Shown: positions 42,620 through 50,616 of the stretch, piece after piece
Layout: every line of letters starts with the position of its first letter
How positions within the stretch are numbered: the first letter of the stretch is position 1
Assembly (NCBI GenBank): GCA_964590435.1
Contig: CAZPWT010000008.1
Coordinates: forward strand, 1-64,000
DNA length: 64,000 nt
Reading direction: 5' to 3'
From: WSZJ01 sp964590435
GTDB taxonomy: Bacteria > Planctomycetota > MHYJ01 > WSZJ01
Made by a program: the position numbers and the translations under genes
Notes under the pieces: generated by a model
The model's input: the letters and a program-made list of their open reading frames with translations, nothing else
The model's database searches: none
Told to the model about the DNA's origin: nothing

Positions 42620-43270
42620 ATGCCCCGCTGGTCCCTCCTCATCCCCGCCGCCGGCTCCGGCCGACGCATGGGCGGCAGAAAGAAACCGCTTCTCCGCGTC
42701 GACGGCCGGCCGCTGATCGTTCACGCGCTGGCGGCGTTCCGCGGGATCGCGGACATCGTGATCGCGGTGCCGCCGGGCGAGACGGCGCGCTGGAAGAAGC
42801 TGCTCGGGATCGAAGCGACGTTCGTGGAGGGTGGCGCGCGGCGGCAGGACTCGGTCGAGCGCGCGCTGGTCGCGGCGGAGGAACCGACGCACGTCCTCGT
42901 GCATGATGCGGCGCGGCCGTTTCCCGGGAGGGAGACGGTGAAGCGCGTGATGGAGGCGACGTTGAGGATCGGCGCCGCGATCCCCGGCTTGGCCGTAGCG
43001 GACACGCTCAAGCGCGTGAAGGACGGGCTCGTCTCGGAAACCGTTTCGCGCGAAGGGCTCTGGCGCGTCCAGACGCCGCAGGGGGCCCGCGCCGACTGGC
43101 TGCGCGAGGCGTTCGCGAGGGCCGCGCGTGAACACTGGGAGGTGACCGACGAGGCGATGCTCCTCGAGAAGGCCGGCCGCCCGGTCGCCGTCGTAGAGGG
43201 CGACCCGCGCAACGCCAAGGTCACCACTCCCTCGGACTGGAAACTACTGAAAGCCCGCCCCCGCGGGTAG
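42620..43270 (+). CDS. ispD: 2-C-methyl-D-erythritol 4-phosphate cytidylyltransferase
   Basis: 216 residues. The nucleotide-binding N-terminus LLIPAAGSGRRMGG-KKPLL matches the CTP-binding loop of IspD. Further conserved parts are VEGGARRQDSVERAL, VLVHDAARPF and VQTPQGARADWL, with the C-terminal VVEGDPRNAKVTTPSDW. It transfers CMP to MEP in the non-mevalonate isoprenoid pathway. IspF, which acts two steps later, is encoded at 47262; two porin genes and a low-G+C insert separate the two. Confidence 0.96.
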   Translation: MPRWSLLIPAAGSGRRMGGRKKPLLRVDGRPLIVHALAAFRGIADIVIAVPPGETARWKKLLGIEATFVEGGARRQDSVERALVAAEEPTHVLVHDAARPFPGRETVKRVMEATLRIGAAIPGLAVADTLKRVKDGLVSETVSREGLWRVQTPQGARADWLREAFARAAREHWEVTDEAMLLEKAGRPVAVVEGDPRNAKVTTPSDWKLLKARPRG

Positions 43271-43307
43271 AGTGCCCGCTTCCCTTTCGCTCCCCTGGAG
43301 GCACCGC

Positions 43308-44831
43308 ATGCGCTTCCCGCTCGCCGCACTCGCCGTCCTCGCCGCAGCACTTCCCGCCGCCGCCGAAAGCGCGACCAACATCAAGGCGCCGGCCGCGCAG
43401 GGGGTGGAGGTGTACGGGGACCTGTTCATCAAGACGTTCGGGCGGAACCGGGCGATCAACCGGGTGCTGGACCGGCAGTGCGTGGGGGGGAACGAGTCGT
43501 CGAGCGACAACGGGAGCTACCTCACGGCGCGGATCGGGCTACGGGTGCTGCTGGAGAAGCGCGTCTCGGTGGTGCTGGAGGTGGAGAACCGCGAGCTGAA
43601 CCGCGAGGGAGAGGGGACGCAGGCGGTGGCGAGCCTGTGGGGCGGAGAGCGGAACGCGGACTTCGAGGTGCGGTACGGGCAGGCCTACGTGAACATCCAG
43701 GATGTGTTCATCACGGGGTTCAACTTCCGCGCGGGGATCCAGGACTTCAAGGTGGACCCGGCGGGGACGGGGAATCCGTTCTTCATGGACCTGCGGCACA
43801 GCGAGTCGGCGTTCTGGTCGAGCGTGCAGGAAGGGCAGCTGGTGCAGGGGAACGCGGCGGCGGGGTATGACGGGCAGCCGTCGACCGACGGGCTGTTCAA
43901 GGACCGGCAGTACGACGCGGGGGGATTCAAGCTCGGGTACGCGCTGAACGAGAACGTGGAGATCTCGGGGTTCTGGTTCACGACGTTCGAGCGGGGCGTG
44001 ACGCACCGCGACCAGATGTTCTACGGCGCGCGCTTCGACATGAACTTCCTCGACAAGGACAAGCCGTCGAACCTCGTGCTGCTCGCGGGCGTGTTCTCGA
44101 ACCACGGGAACCAGTACCGGGTGTACACGTACGGCGGCGGGACGGGGCTGCGGCTGAAGGACCTGACGTTCCAGGTCGAGGCGTACGGGCAGTTCGGGCA
44201 GTACGGCGAGTTCGAGTCGGCCACGGACGAGGACGTTGTGAGGCAGCGCGCGTGGGCCGGGATCCTCGGCGTCCATTACCGCCCCGAGGTCACGGCCGAC
44301 GCCAAGGACTCGAAGGTCCTCGTGCCGTTCTTCTCGTTCAGCGCACGCGCCGTCAGCGGCGACCACGGCAAGGACGCGATCGCGGACGCGACCGGCAATT
44401 CGCCCCGGCGCCGCACGAACCGCGACTTCATCAGCATGGAAGGCAACAACGAGCTCATCGTGCTGGAAGACGACGTGCTGGGCCTGGACGTGGACTCCAA
44501 CTACTGGTCGCTCCGGGCCGGCGGCGGCGTCCGCCTGAGCCTGCTCTCGCCGGCCGACTTCGAGATCGGCGCGATGTACGCCTACAGCCGCCTCCTCAGC
44601 ACCGTCAACTTCGGCATCGGCGGCGCCGACACGTTCCGCCAGCTCGGGCACGAAGTCGACCTCCGGCTGCGCTGGCACCAGTCGGAACTCGTCACGTTCG
44701 GCACCGGGTTCGGCGTGCTGTGGGACCCGAAGTTCTTCGGGACGAGCCGGAGCGATTTCGACTCGCTGGGCTACCGCACGGGGAAGCGCACGATGTGGGT
44801 TTGGACGTTTGAGGTGGGAGTCACGTTTTAG
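43308..44831 (+). CDS. Outer-membrane porin, alginate-export-like
   Basis: 507 residues. Signal peptide MRFPLAALAVLAAALPAAA; the ATG at 43308 has GGAGG seven bases upstream. The rest is a beta-barrel with dense Tyr, Trp, Phe and Arg strands and a C-terminal Phe. It shares several blocks with the next porin: TNRDF, LDVDSNYWS, LGHEVDLRLRW. Such blocks occur in alginate-export-family barrels, so sugar or organic-acid transport is possible, but the substrate is not assigned. The base composition is strikingly G-rich in the first half and C-rich in the second. Confidence 0.82.
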   Translation: MRFPLAALAVLAAALPAAAESATNIKAPAAQGVEVYGDLFIKTFGRNRAINRVLDRQCVGGNESSSDNGSYLTARIGLRVLLEKRVSVVLEVENRELNREGEGTQAVASLWGGERNADFEVRYGQAYVNIQDVFITGFNFRAGIQDFKVDPAGTGNPFFMDLRHSESAFWSSVQEGQLVQGNAAAGYDGQPSTDGLFKDRQYDAGGFKLGYALNENVEISGFWFTTFERGVTHRDQMFYGARFDMNFLDKDKPSNLVLLAGVFSNHGNQYRVYTYGGGTGLRLKDLTFQVEAYGQFGQYGEFESATDEDVVRQRAWAGILGVHYRPEVTADAKDSKVLVPFFSFSARAVSGDHGKDAIADATGNSPRRRTNRDFISMEGNNELIVLEDDVLGLDVDSNYWSLRAGGGVRLSLLSPADFEIGAMYAYSRLLSTVNFGIGGADTFRQLGHEVDLRLRWHQSELVTFGTGFGVLWDPKFFGTSRSDFDSLGYRTGKRTMWVWTFEVGVTF

Positions 44832-44838
44832 GGCGGAA

Positions 44839-44978
44839 GAAACGGCAACTTCAAGAGGCCAACTTCAAGTAACTTCAAAAGGAGAACTTCAACTTCAGGC
44901 GTACGGACGCGCTCCCTTGAAGATCGGCGTTTGGAGTTGAGGGTTCCTTGAAGTTGAAACGTTGATGTTGCCCTTTCC
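44839..44978. repeat. Intergenic inverted repeat family, copy D
   Basis: 140 bp between the two porin genes. The left arm is GAAACGGCAACTTCAAGAGG... with several AACTTCAA units, and the complement of the right arm begins GAAAGGGCAACATCAACG. This copy is more diverged and the left arm has extra AACTTCAA units. The end of the right arm contains the probable start codon of the second porin (44965). Confidence 0.85.
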
Positions 44979-46467
44979 GCTCCCGGCCCTCCCCCGCTCC
45001 CTGCGGCTCGCCGCGCTCGCCGCGCTGGTCGCCATCGGCGCTCCTTCCGCGTCTGCTCAGACTCCCGAGGCGAAGCAGAAAGCGGTGGACCGCCTCCGCG
45101 TCGACTTCTTCCTCGACGCGGAACTCCCCGGCGTCTACCGCAGCCACGCGATCACCCGCGTCCTCGACCGCGACGACACGCAGGACTCCGAGGCCTTCCT
45201 CGCCCCGCGCTTCACCATCCGCGCCGAGGCCCGCCTCCCGAAATCGGCCGAGGTCGTCGTGGAAATCGAGAACGCGCGCCTCCGCGCCAACCTGTTCGAC
45301 GACGACACCTGGGGGACGCGCGCCAACCGCGTCGTCCCGGGGCGCGCCGACGAGTTCCGCGCGCTCCTCGAGCAGGCCTATCTCCGAGTCGACAACCTGT
45401 TCTGGGACCAGCTCTCCGTGAAAATCGGCCTGCAGGATTTCGCGCTCGCGCTGCGCGGCCCCGGCGATTCGTTCTTCGCCGACCTCCAGGAGAGCGAGTT
45501 CGCGCTCGTCTCGCCGGTCGCCGAAGCGGTTGTCCCGGGCAGCCTCTACGGGATGCGGCCCCCCGCCGGGACCGCGCCCGCGGCCGCCGGAATCTTCCGC
45601 GACCATGCCGCCGCCGGCGGCGCGCGCGTCACCTGGAACGTCGCGCGAAAGTCGCTGCTCTTCGTCGACGCGTTCTTCTTCACGACCCTGGAGGGAAGCA
45701 CCCTTCGTGCCGACGAGCGCTTCTACGGCATCAACGCCGACCTGCTCATCCCGCTCACCGAAGAGCGCCCTTCCCTCGTCAACGTGATTCTCGCCGGCAT
45801 CGACAACGACCGGACCGGCTCGCAGATCTGGACCGCCGGGCTCGGGCTCGATTTCTCGCCGATGACGCCCGAGAACCTCGACATCTACCTCGAGGCGTAC
45901 GGCCAGTGGGGCCGCTACGCCGACACGCCGGACCACGGCGTCCACCAGCGCGCGTTCGCCGGCCGCATCGGAGCCAAGGTTCCTCTCCCGCTGCCGCTCA
46001 AGCCGGCGCTCGAAGGCTCCGTCTGGCTCCTCTCCGGCGACCACGGCAACCCCGGCGACCGCACCAACCGCGATTTCGTCAGCTACGAGAACATCAACGA
46101 GACCCTCGTCGTCGAAAACGCCCTCTACGGCCTCGACATCGATTCCAACTACTTCTCCCCGCGCCTCAAGGCCACCGCCACCGCAAAAGTCCTCAACCCC
46201 GACGACCTCCACTTCGAGCTCCTCTACGCCTGGTTCCGCTTCTACCGCGAACCCGACTACGCCGGCGGCCCCGTCCGCCGCGACCCGGGCCGCAACCTCG
46301 GCCACGAGATCGACCTCCGCGTGAAGTTCGATTTCTCCGAGCACGCCTCGTTCTCGATCTTCGCCGGCGCCCTGCTCGACTCGCAGTGGCTCGCGGCGCA
46401 GGATGCGTTCAACGCGCGGACGAGAAGGGCGTTCGTCGGTGGTGTACAAATTCAGGTGGGATTCTGA
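44965..46467 (+). CDS. Outer-membrane porin, paralogue of the preceding barrel
   Basis: 500 residues if the ATG at 44965 is used; a TTG at 44962 is equivalent. Signal peptide MLPFPLPALPRSLRLAALAALVAIGAPSASA. The barrel has the same shared blocks as the upstream paralogue (TNRDFVSYENINETLVVENAL, LDIDSNYFS, LGHEIDLRVKF) and a C-terminal Phe, with lower identity elsewhere. The start codon falls inside repeat copy D, so the repeat contributes the translation start. Function presumed as for the upstream gene; substrate unknown. Confidence 0.82.
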   Translation: MLPFPLPALPRSLRLAALAALVAIGAPSASAQTPEAKQKAVDRLRVDFFLDAELPGVYRSHAITRVLDRDDTQDSEAFLAPRFTIRAEARLPKSAEVVVEIENARLRANLFDDDTWGTRANRVVPGRADEFRALLEQAYLRVDNLFWDQLSVKIGLQDFALALRGPGDSFFADLQESEFALVSPVAEAVVPGSLYGMRPPAGTAPAAAGIFRDHAAAGGARVTWNVARKSLLFVDAFFFTTLEGSTLRADERFYGINADLLIPLTEERPSLVNVILAGIDNDRTGSQIWTAGLGLDFSPMTPENLDIYLEAYGQWGRYADTPDHGVHQRAFAGRIGAKVPLPLPLKPALEGSVWLLSGDHGNPGDRTNRDFVSYENINETLVVENALYGLDIDSNYFSPRLKATATAKVLNPDDLHFELLYAWFRFYREPDYAGGPVRRDPGRNLGHEIDLRVKFDFSEHASFSIFAGALLDSQWLAAQDAFNARTRRAFVGGVQIQVGF

Positions 46468-46492
46468 CCGGTCGCCTTTTCCGCGCTGTCAA

Positions 46493-46741
46493 TTAGCTCG
46501 CCGAATTGCGCCGAGTTCGCGGAGGTCTCTTCGCTTTAGACACGCCTAACTTCTGACCGCACCACGGACAGTAGTTGATGCGAATCCAAGACGAACCCCC
46601 GTCATGGACGATGATGCCGGTCGACCTCTGCGTTCTCGAGCGATGAATGAGGACATCCGGGCAGTCGAACTCGTCCCTGTGCGCATCACAGCTGAAGGTC
46701 ATCCACCTTGCCATCTGGCGGCAGCAGGAAGTTAATTTCAT
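46493..46741 (-). CDS. DUF6980-like zinc-binding protein
   Basis: 82 residues. Typical pattern of this small family: CC near the N-terminus, FSCDAHRDEFDCPDVLI, GIIVHDGGSSWIRINYCPWCGQKL. The CxxC pairs suggest a bound zinc. It starts three bases after the stop of the preceding minus-strand gene, so the two form an operon. The region has visibly lower G+C than its neighbours, a sign of recent acquisition. Such genes often sit among polymorphic toxin immunity genes, but no toxin is visible here. Confidence 0.75.
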   Translation of the reverse strand: MKLTSCCRQMARWMTFSCDAHRDEFDCPDVLIHRSRTQRSTGIIVHDGGSSWIRINYCPWCGQKLGVSKAKRPPRTRRNSAS

Positions 46742-46744
46742 GAC

Positions 46745-47158
46745 TTACGGTCTCCAATCCAGTTGGGCCAGGACAGTTTCATCCCACATATGCCCATCCT
46801 TGGACCAACCCGAGGACAGCGACGGTGGGAACCCGGTTCGGCAGTATCCGCGCTCGGCGTCAAAGTCGAAGACGGCGTGTGGGTAGCCATTTAGTAGCAG
46901 GATTGCCTTTCGGCCTGTCGAGTCCCACCAGATTTCCAGAACGCCCGGCAGATGCCGATCGACCACGTTCTTTACGTTGTAGATGTGCAATGCGTCCTTG
47001 ATCGGCATCTCCTTGGAGTCGGTGACCATTGCGTAGAAGTACCCGGTGTCTCCATCATCCTCAAATACGACTGCGAATCGGCCTGAGGGCGACCCCGACT
47101 CAACGACTGTGGGTTCGCCTACTTTCATCTCCTCCCGAGTGAGCCTGTGAGCCGCCAT
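46745..47158 (-). CDS. Hypothetical protein, DUF2251-like
   Basis: 137 residues with no signal or membrane segment. The core GRFAVVFEDDGDTGYFYAMV and LHIYNVKNVVDRHLPGVLEIWWDSTGRKAILLLNGYPHAVFDF resembles the DUF2251 family of small bacterial proteins. It is the first gene of the two-gene low-G+C insert. Function unknown; an immunity role for the family is speculation. Confidence 0.68.
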   Translation of the reverse strand: MAAHRLTREEMKVGEPTVVESGSPSGRFAVVFEDDGDTGYFYAMVTDSKEMPIKDALHIYNVKNVVDRHLPGVLEIWWDSTGRKAILLLNGYPHAVFDFDAERGYCRTGFPPSLSSGWSKDGHMWDETVLAQLDWRP

Positions 47159-47261
47159 GAGAGTGAAGCCTCAGATGTCTGCCAGGAAGGTTGCTGATGC
47201 TGCTCGATTGTCGCTTCGTTTTAGTTCGTGCTCATTTGAATCTGGCTCTTTTAATGCTCCC

Positions 47262-47777
47262 ATGCGCCACGGCCTCGGCTTCGACATCCACCGCCTCGTC
47301 CCCGGGCGGCCGTTCATCCTCGGCGGGCTCACGTTCGACCACCCGCGCGGCCCGTCGGGGCATTCCGACGGCGACGTGCTGCTCCACGCGCTCGTCGACG
47401 CCCTCCTCGGCGCCGCGGCGCTCGGCGACATCGGCGATCACTTCCCGGACACCGACCCGAAATGGAAAGGCACGGCGGGCGAGGTGTTCGTGAAGAAGGC
47501 GCTCGAGATGGTGGCGGCGAAGGGCTGGAAACCGGCGCAGGTAGACGCGACGGTGTTTCTCGAGCTTCCGAAACTCAAGAAGCGCAAGCCGGAGCTCGCG
47601 GCAGAGCTGGCGCGGCTGCTGGGGGTCCCGAAGACGGCGGCGTGCGTGAAGGCGAAGACGATGGAGGGGCTCGGCGCGATCGGTGCGGGCGAGGCGATCG
47701 CGGCGCAGGTGCTGGTGGTGCTCGACGAGGCCGCCGGAAAGGGCAAATCCCCCGGGAAGGCCTCGCGGCGGAAGTAG
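47262..47777 (+). CDS. ispF: 2-C-methyl-D-erythritol 2,4-cyclodiphosphate synthase
   Basis: 171 residues. Metal ligands Asp8 and His10 in GFDIHRL, and His in HSDGDVLLHALVDALLGAAALGDIG; substrate contacts in DHFPDTDPKWKG and AKTMEGLGAIGAGEAI. It cyclises CDP-ME-2-phosphate in the isoprenoid pathway. The ATG at 47262 was chosen from the family N-terminus (MRHGLGFDIH); the frame upstream is low-G+C and non-homologous. No ribosome binding site is visible, perhaps because the adjacent low-G+C insert disrupted the leader. A Lys-rich C-terminal tail (KGKSPGKASRRK) is longer than usual. Confidence 0.95.
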   Translation: MRHGLGFDIHRLVPGRPFILGGLTFDHPRGPSGHSDGDVLLHALVDALLGAAALGDIGDHFPDTDPKWKGTAGEVFVKKALEMVAAKGWKPAQVDATVFLELPKLKKRKPELAAELARLLGVPKTAACVKAKTMEGLGAIGAGEAIAAQVLVVLDEAAGKGKSPGKASRRK

Positions 47778-47806
47778 AATACCGGGACGGGCCGGAAGGC
47801 CCCCCG

Positions 47807-48769
47807 ATGATCCGCACACGCACCCTCGAATTCAACGTCGTCGAGCACTGCAATCTCCGCTGCGTGGAGTGCAGCCATTTGTCGCCATTCATGCCGCGCA
47901 AGTTCATGGAACTGGAGCCGTTCCTGCGCGACATGTCGGCGCTCAAGCCGGTCCTCAGGTGCCAGAAGTTCAAGTTCGAGGGCGGCGAGCCGCTGCTTCA
48001 CCGGCAGCTCGTGGACTTCATCCGTGCCGTAGCGGACCTGGGCATGGCCGAGTACATCTCGGTCGCGACGAACGGTACCGAGATCATGAAGCAGCCGGAC
48101 GAGTTTTTCCGGTCGATCGGCCGCCTGGAGTTCTCGTGGTACCCGGACACGCCGACGACGGCGGAGATGGTGGAGTACGCGCGGCGGAAATGCGCCGACG
48201 CCGGGGTCCAGTTCAAGCTGTACGATCGCCCCGCCTTCCGGTCGATGCAGCTCGACGCTCCAAACGACGATGACTTCCTGATGCGGCGCATCTACCGGAC
48301 CTGCGAGATCGCGCACAAGAACCAGAACCACGTGATCCGGGAAGGCCGCTACTACAAGTGCTCCCGGCCGCTGTTCACGGGGACGTACCTGGCCAGGAAA
48401 GGCGTGGTCGCCCCCGACTTCGCGGCCGTGGACGGCGTCGACCTGCACGCCCCGCGCCTCGAGGAACGCCTGCAGGCCTACATCGCCGACCCGGAACCGC
48501 TTCAGTCCTGCCGGTTCTGCCTCGGGACCGTCGGCAAGCCCGTGGCGCACCGGCAGATGGCCGTCGCAGAGGTGAAGTCCGCCGTTGCGGACCCGCGACG
48601 CGCGGCAGAGCACGTCAACGTGGAGTTGCTGCAGCACCTGGAGTCCGACCGGCGAGCGGCCGGGTCGACGGCCGGCGTGATCAAGGACCTCGCCGTCGCC
48701 GACGCCGCGAGGCGGTTGGTGGCCACGAAGCGTCCCCCGCTTCTTCCCCCGGCCCCGCCGGAGAGGTAG
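47807..48769 (+). CDS. Radical SAM protein
   Basis: 320 residues. Radical SAM [4Fe-4S] motif Cys-x3-Cys-x2-Cys in EHCNLRCVECSH (about 14-21), then KFEGGEPLLH and SVATNGTEIM, typical of the SAM-binding barrel. Further cysteines in CSRPLF and SCRFCLG may bind an auxiliary cluster. It resembles the group of radical SAM enzymes that modify peptides or sugars, but no precursor peptide or partner gene is adjacent. It follows ispF by 29 bases. Substrate unknown. Confidence 0.85.
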   Translation: MIRTRTLEFNVVEHCNLRCVECSHLSPFMPRKFMELEPFLRDMSALKPVLRCQKFKFEGGEPLLHRQLVDFIRAVADLGMAEYISVATNGTEIMKQPDEFFRSIGRLEFSWYPDTPTTAEMVEYARRKCADAGVQFKLYDRPAFRSMQLDAPNDDDFLMRRIYRTCEIAHKNQNHVIREGRYYKCSRPLFTGTYLARKGVVAPDFAAVDGVDLHAPRLEERLQAYIADPEPLQSCRFCLGTVGKPVAHRQMAVAEVKSAVADPRRAAEHVNVELLQHLESDRRAAGSTAGVIKDLAVADAARRLVATKRPPLLPPAPPER

Positions 48770-48853
48770 CCGGCTGCTTCAATTCCGCGGGGCTTTCGGG
48801 TACGTTCGCCGAACCGCCGCCTCCCCCCGCGCGATAAACCCCCGGAGACACCC

Positions 48854-50263
48854 GTGGCGATCCAGTTCTACAACACGCTGACGAAGCACAAGGAAGAGTT
48901 CACGCCGCAGGAAAAGGGCGTGGTCCGCATGTACAACTGCGGGCCGACGGTGTACTCGTACCCGCACATCGGGAATTTCCGGTCGTTCGCGTTCGCGGAC
49001 GTGCTGCGGCGGTACCTGGAGTACCGCGGGTACGAGGTGAAGCAGGTCATGAACATCACCGACGTGGGGCACATCACGGCGGACGCGGACGACGGCGAGG
49101 ACAAGATGGAAGCGCAGGCCAGGAAGGAGAAGAAGGACCCCTGGCAGATCGCGGCGCACTACGGCGGGATCTTCCTCGACCTCCGCAAGCAGCTCGGGTT
49201 CGCGGACGCGCTGGCGCACCCGAAGGCGACGGAGCACATCCCGGAGATGATCGCGATCATCGAGAAGCTGGTCGCCAAGGGCCACGCGTACGTCGTCGGG
49301 CACAACGTGTACTTCAGCGTCGCGACTTTCCCGAAGTACGGGCAGCTCTCGGGAAATCTCATCGACGACCTCGAGTCCGGCGCGCGCATCGAACCGCACC
49401 CCGACAAGAAGGACCCGCGCGACTTCGCGCTCTGGAAGCACGACCCGAAGCACATCATGCAGTGGGACTCGCCGTGGGGGCGCGGCTTCCCGGGCTGGCA
49501 CATCGAGTGCTCCGCGATGTCGATGAAGTACCTCGGCGAGACGCTCGACATCCACACGGGCGGCGAGGACAATATCTTCCCGCACCACGAATGCGAAATC
49601 GCGCAGAGCGAGGCCGCCAACGGCAAGCCGTTCTGCAACATGTGGATGCACGCGCGCTTCCTGCTCGTCGACGGCGAGAAGATGTCCAAGTCGAAGGGGA
49701 ATTTCTACACCGTCGAGGACGTGTTCAAGCACGGCGTCTCGGCGCCCGCGCTCCGGTGGGGGCTTGCCACGAACCACTACCGCAAGCAGATGAACTTCTC
49801 CTGGGAATCCATGCAGGAGGCGCAGGGGTCGGTGGACAAGCTGATCGAGTTCCGGCGTCGGCTGTCGGACGCGCACGGGAAGGCGCCGCTGGACGCGGTG
49901 AAGCCGATCGTCGAGAAGGCGCGGAAGGACTTCGAGAAGGGGATGGACGACGACCTGAACGTGTCGGAGGCGACGGCGGCGCTGTTCACGATGGTGCGCG
50001 AGGTGAACCGTCTGGACCCCGACCCGGCGGCGGCGGCGTACGTGCGGGACGCGTTCGACAAGATGGACACGGTGTTCAACATTGGGAGCGCGCCGCCCGA
50101 CGTGTTCACGGACGACGAACAGAAGCTGATCGCGGCGCGCGCCGCGGCCCGCGCTTCGAAGAACTGGCCCGAGAGCGACCGGCTGCGCAAGGAGCTGGAG
50201 GCGAAGGGCGTCGTGATCGAGGACTCGCCGCGCGGCCAGCGCCCGCGGCGGGCCCGGAAATGA
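48854..50263 (+). CDS. cysS: Cysteinyl-tRNA synthetase
   Basis: 469 residues, usual length. Zinc ligand Cys29 in CGPTVY, class I signature HIGN (PHIGNFRSF), zinc site in HIECSAMSMKYL and HHECEIAQSE, and KMSKSKGNF. It charges tRNA-Cys. GTG start at 48854 with GGAGA upstream. The last bases overlap the next gene start (ATGA). Present as a normal stand-alone enzyme. Confidence 0.97.
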   Translation: MAIQFYNTLTKHKEEFTPQEKGVVRMYNCGPTVYSYPHIGNFRSFAFADVLRRYLEYRGYEVKQVMNITDVGHITADADDGEDKMEAQARKEKKDPWQIAAHYGGIFLDLRKQLGFADALAHPKATEHIPEMIAIIEKLVAKGHAYVVGHNVYFSVATFPKYGQLSGNLIDDLESGARIEPHPDKKDPRDFALWKHDPKHIMQWDSPWGRGFPGWHIECSAMSMKYLGETLDIHTGGEDNIFPHHECEIAQSEAANGKPFCNMWMHARFLLVDGEKMSKSKGNFYTVEDVFKHGVSAPALRWGLATNHYRKQMNFSWESMQEAQGSVDKLIEFRRRLSDAHGKAPLDAVKPIVEKARKDFEKGMDDDLNVSEATAALFTMVREVNRLDPDPAAAAYVRDAFDKMDTVFNIGSAPPDVFTDDEQKLIAARAAARASKNWPESDRLRKELEAKGVVIEDSPRGQRPRRARK

Positions 50264-50616
50264 GCGCGGATTTTGTCGCGCTGTTCGAGGGGATGAGGGC
50301 GAGCGCCGAGGCGTGCGCGGCGGCGAAGAAGTCCGGCGTGGTGCTGCAGTTCCGGCTGCTGGCGCCGGCGTCGTTCGTGGCGCTGGACCTGTCGGTGGAG
50401 CCGTTCACGGTGTCGGGGGACGAACACCCCGAGCCCGGCGTCGAGCTGACGCTCACCGTCGCGGCGGCCCACGAACTCCTCTCGGGCCGCCTCGCCCCCG
50501 CGCAGGCCGCCGCCACCGGCGCCGTCCGCGCCAAGGGCGGCATCCTGCGGCTGCTCGCGCTCCAGGCGTTCATGGGCGAAGCGAAGTCGGCGTACGCGGC
50601 GAAGTTCGGGGGTTAA
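50260..50616 (+). CDS. SCP2 sterol-binding-like domain protein
   Basis: 118 residues, ATG at 50260 overlapping the cysS stop. A small alpha/beta protein with the SCP2-like pattern: VVLQFRLLAPASFVALDLS, ELTLTVAAAHELLSGRLAPAQAAATGAVRAKGGILRLLALQAFMG. Such domains bind lipids in some proteins, but the ligand is unknown here. No signal peptide. Its stop codon shares TTAA with the stop codon of the convergent HMA lipoprotein gene. Confidence 0.78.
   Translation: MSADFVALFEGMRASAEACAAAKKSGVVLQFRLLAPASFVALDLSVEPFTVSGDEHPEPGVELTLTVAAAHELLSGRLAPAQAAATGAVRAKGGILRLLALQAFMGEAKSAYAAKFGG

Noticed and set aside
46493..47158. Toxin-antitoxin pair
   Set aside because: Neither product resembles a known toxin; both look like small single-domain proteins of DUF families.
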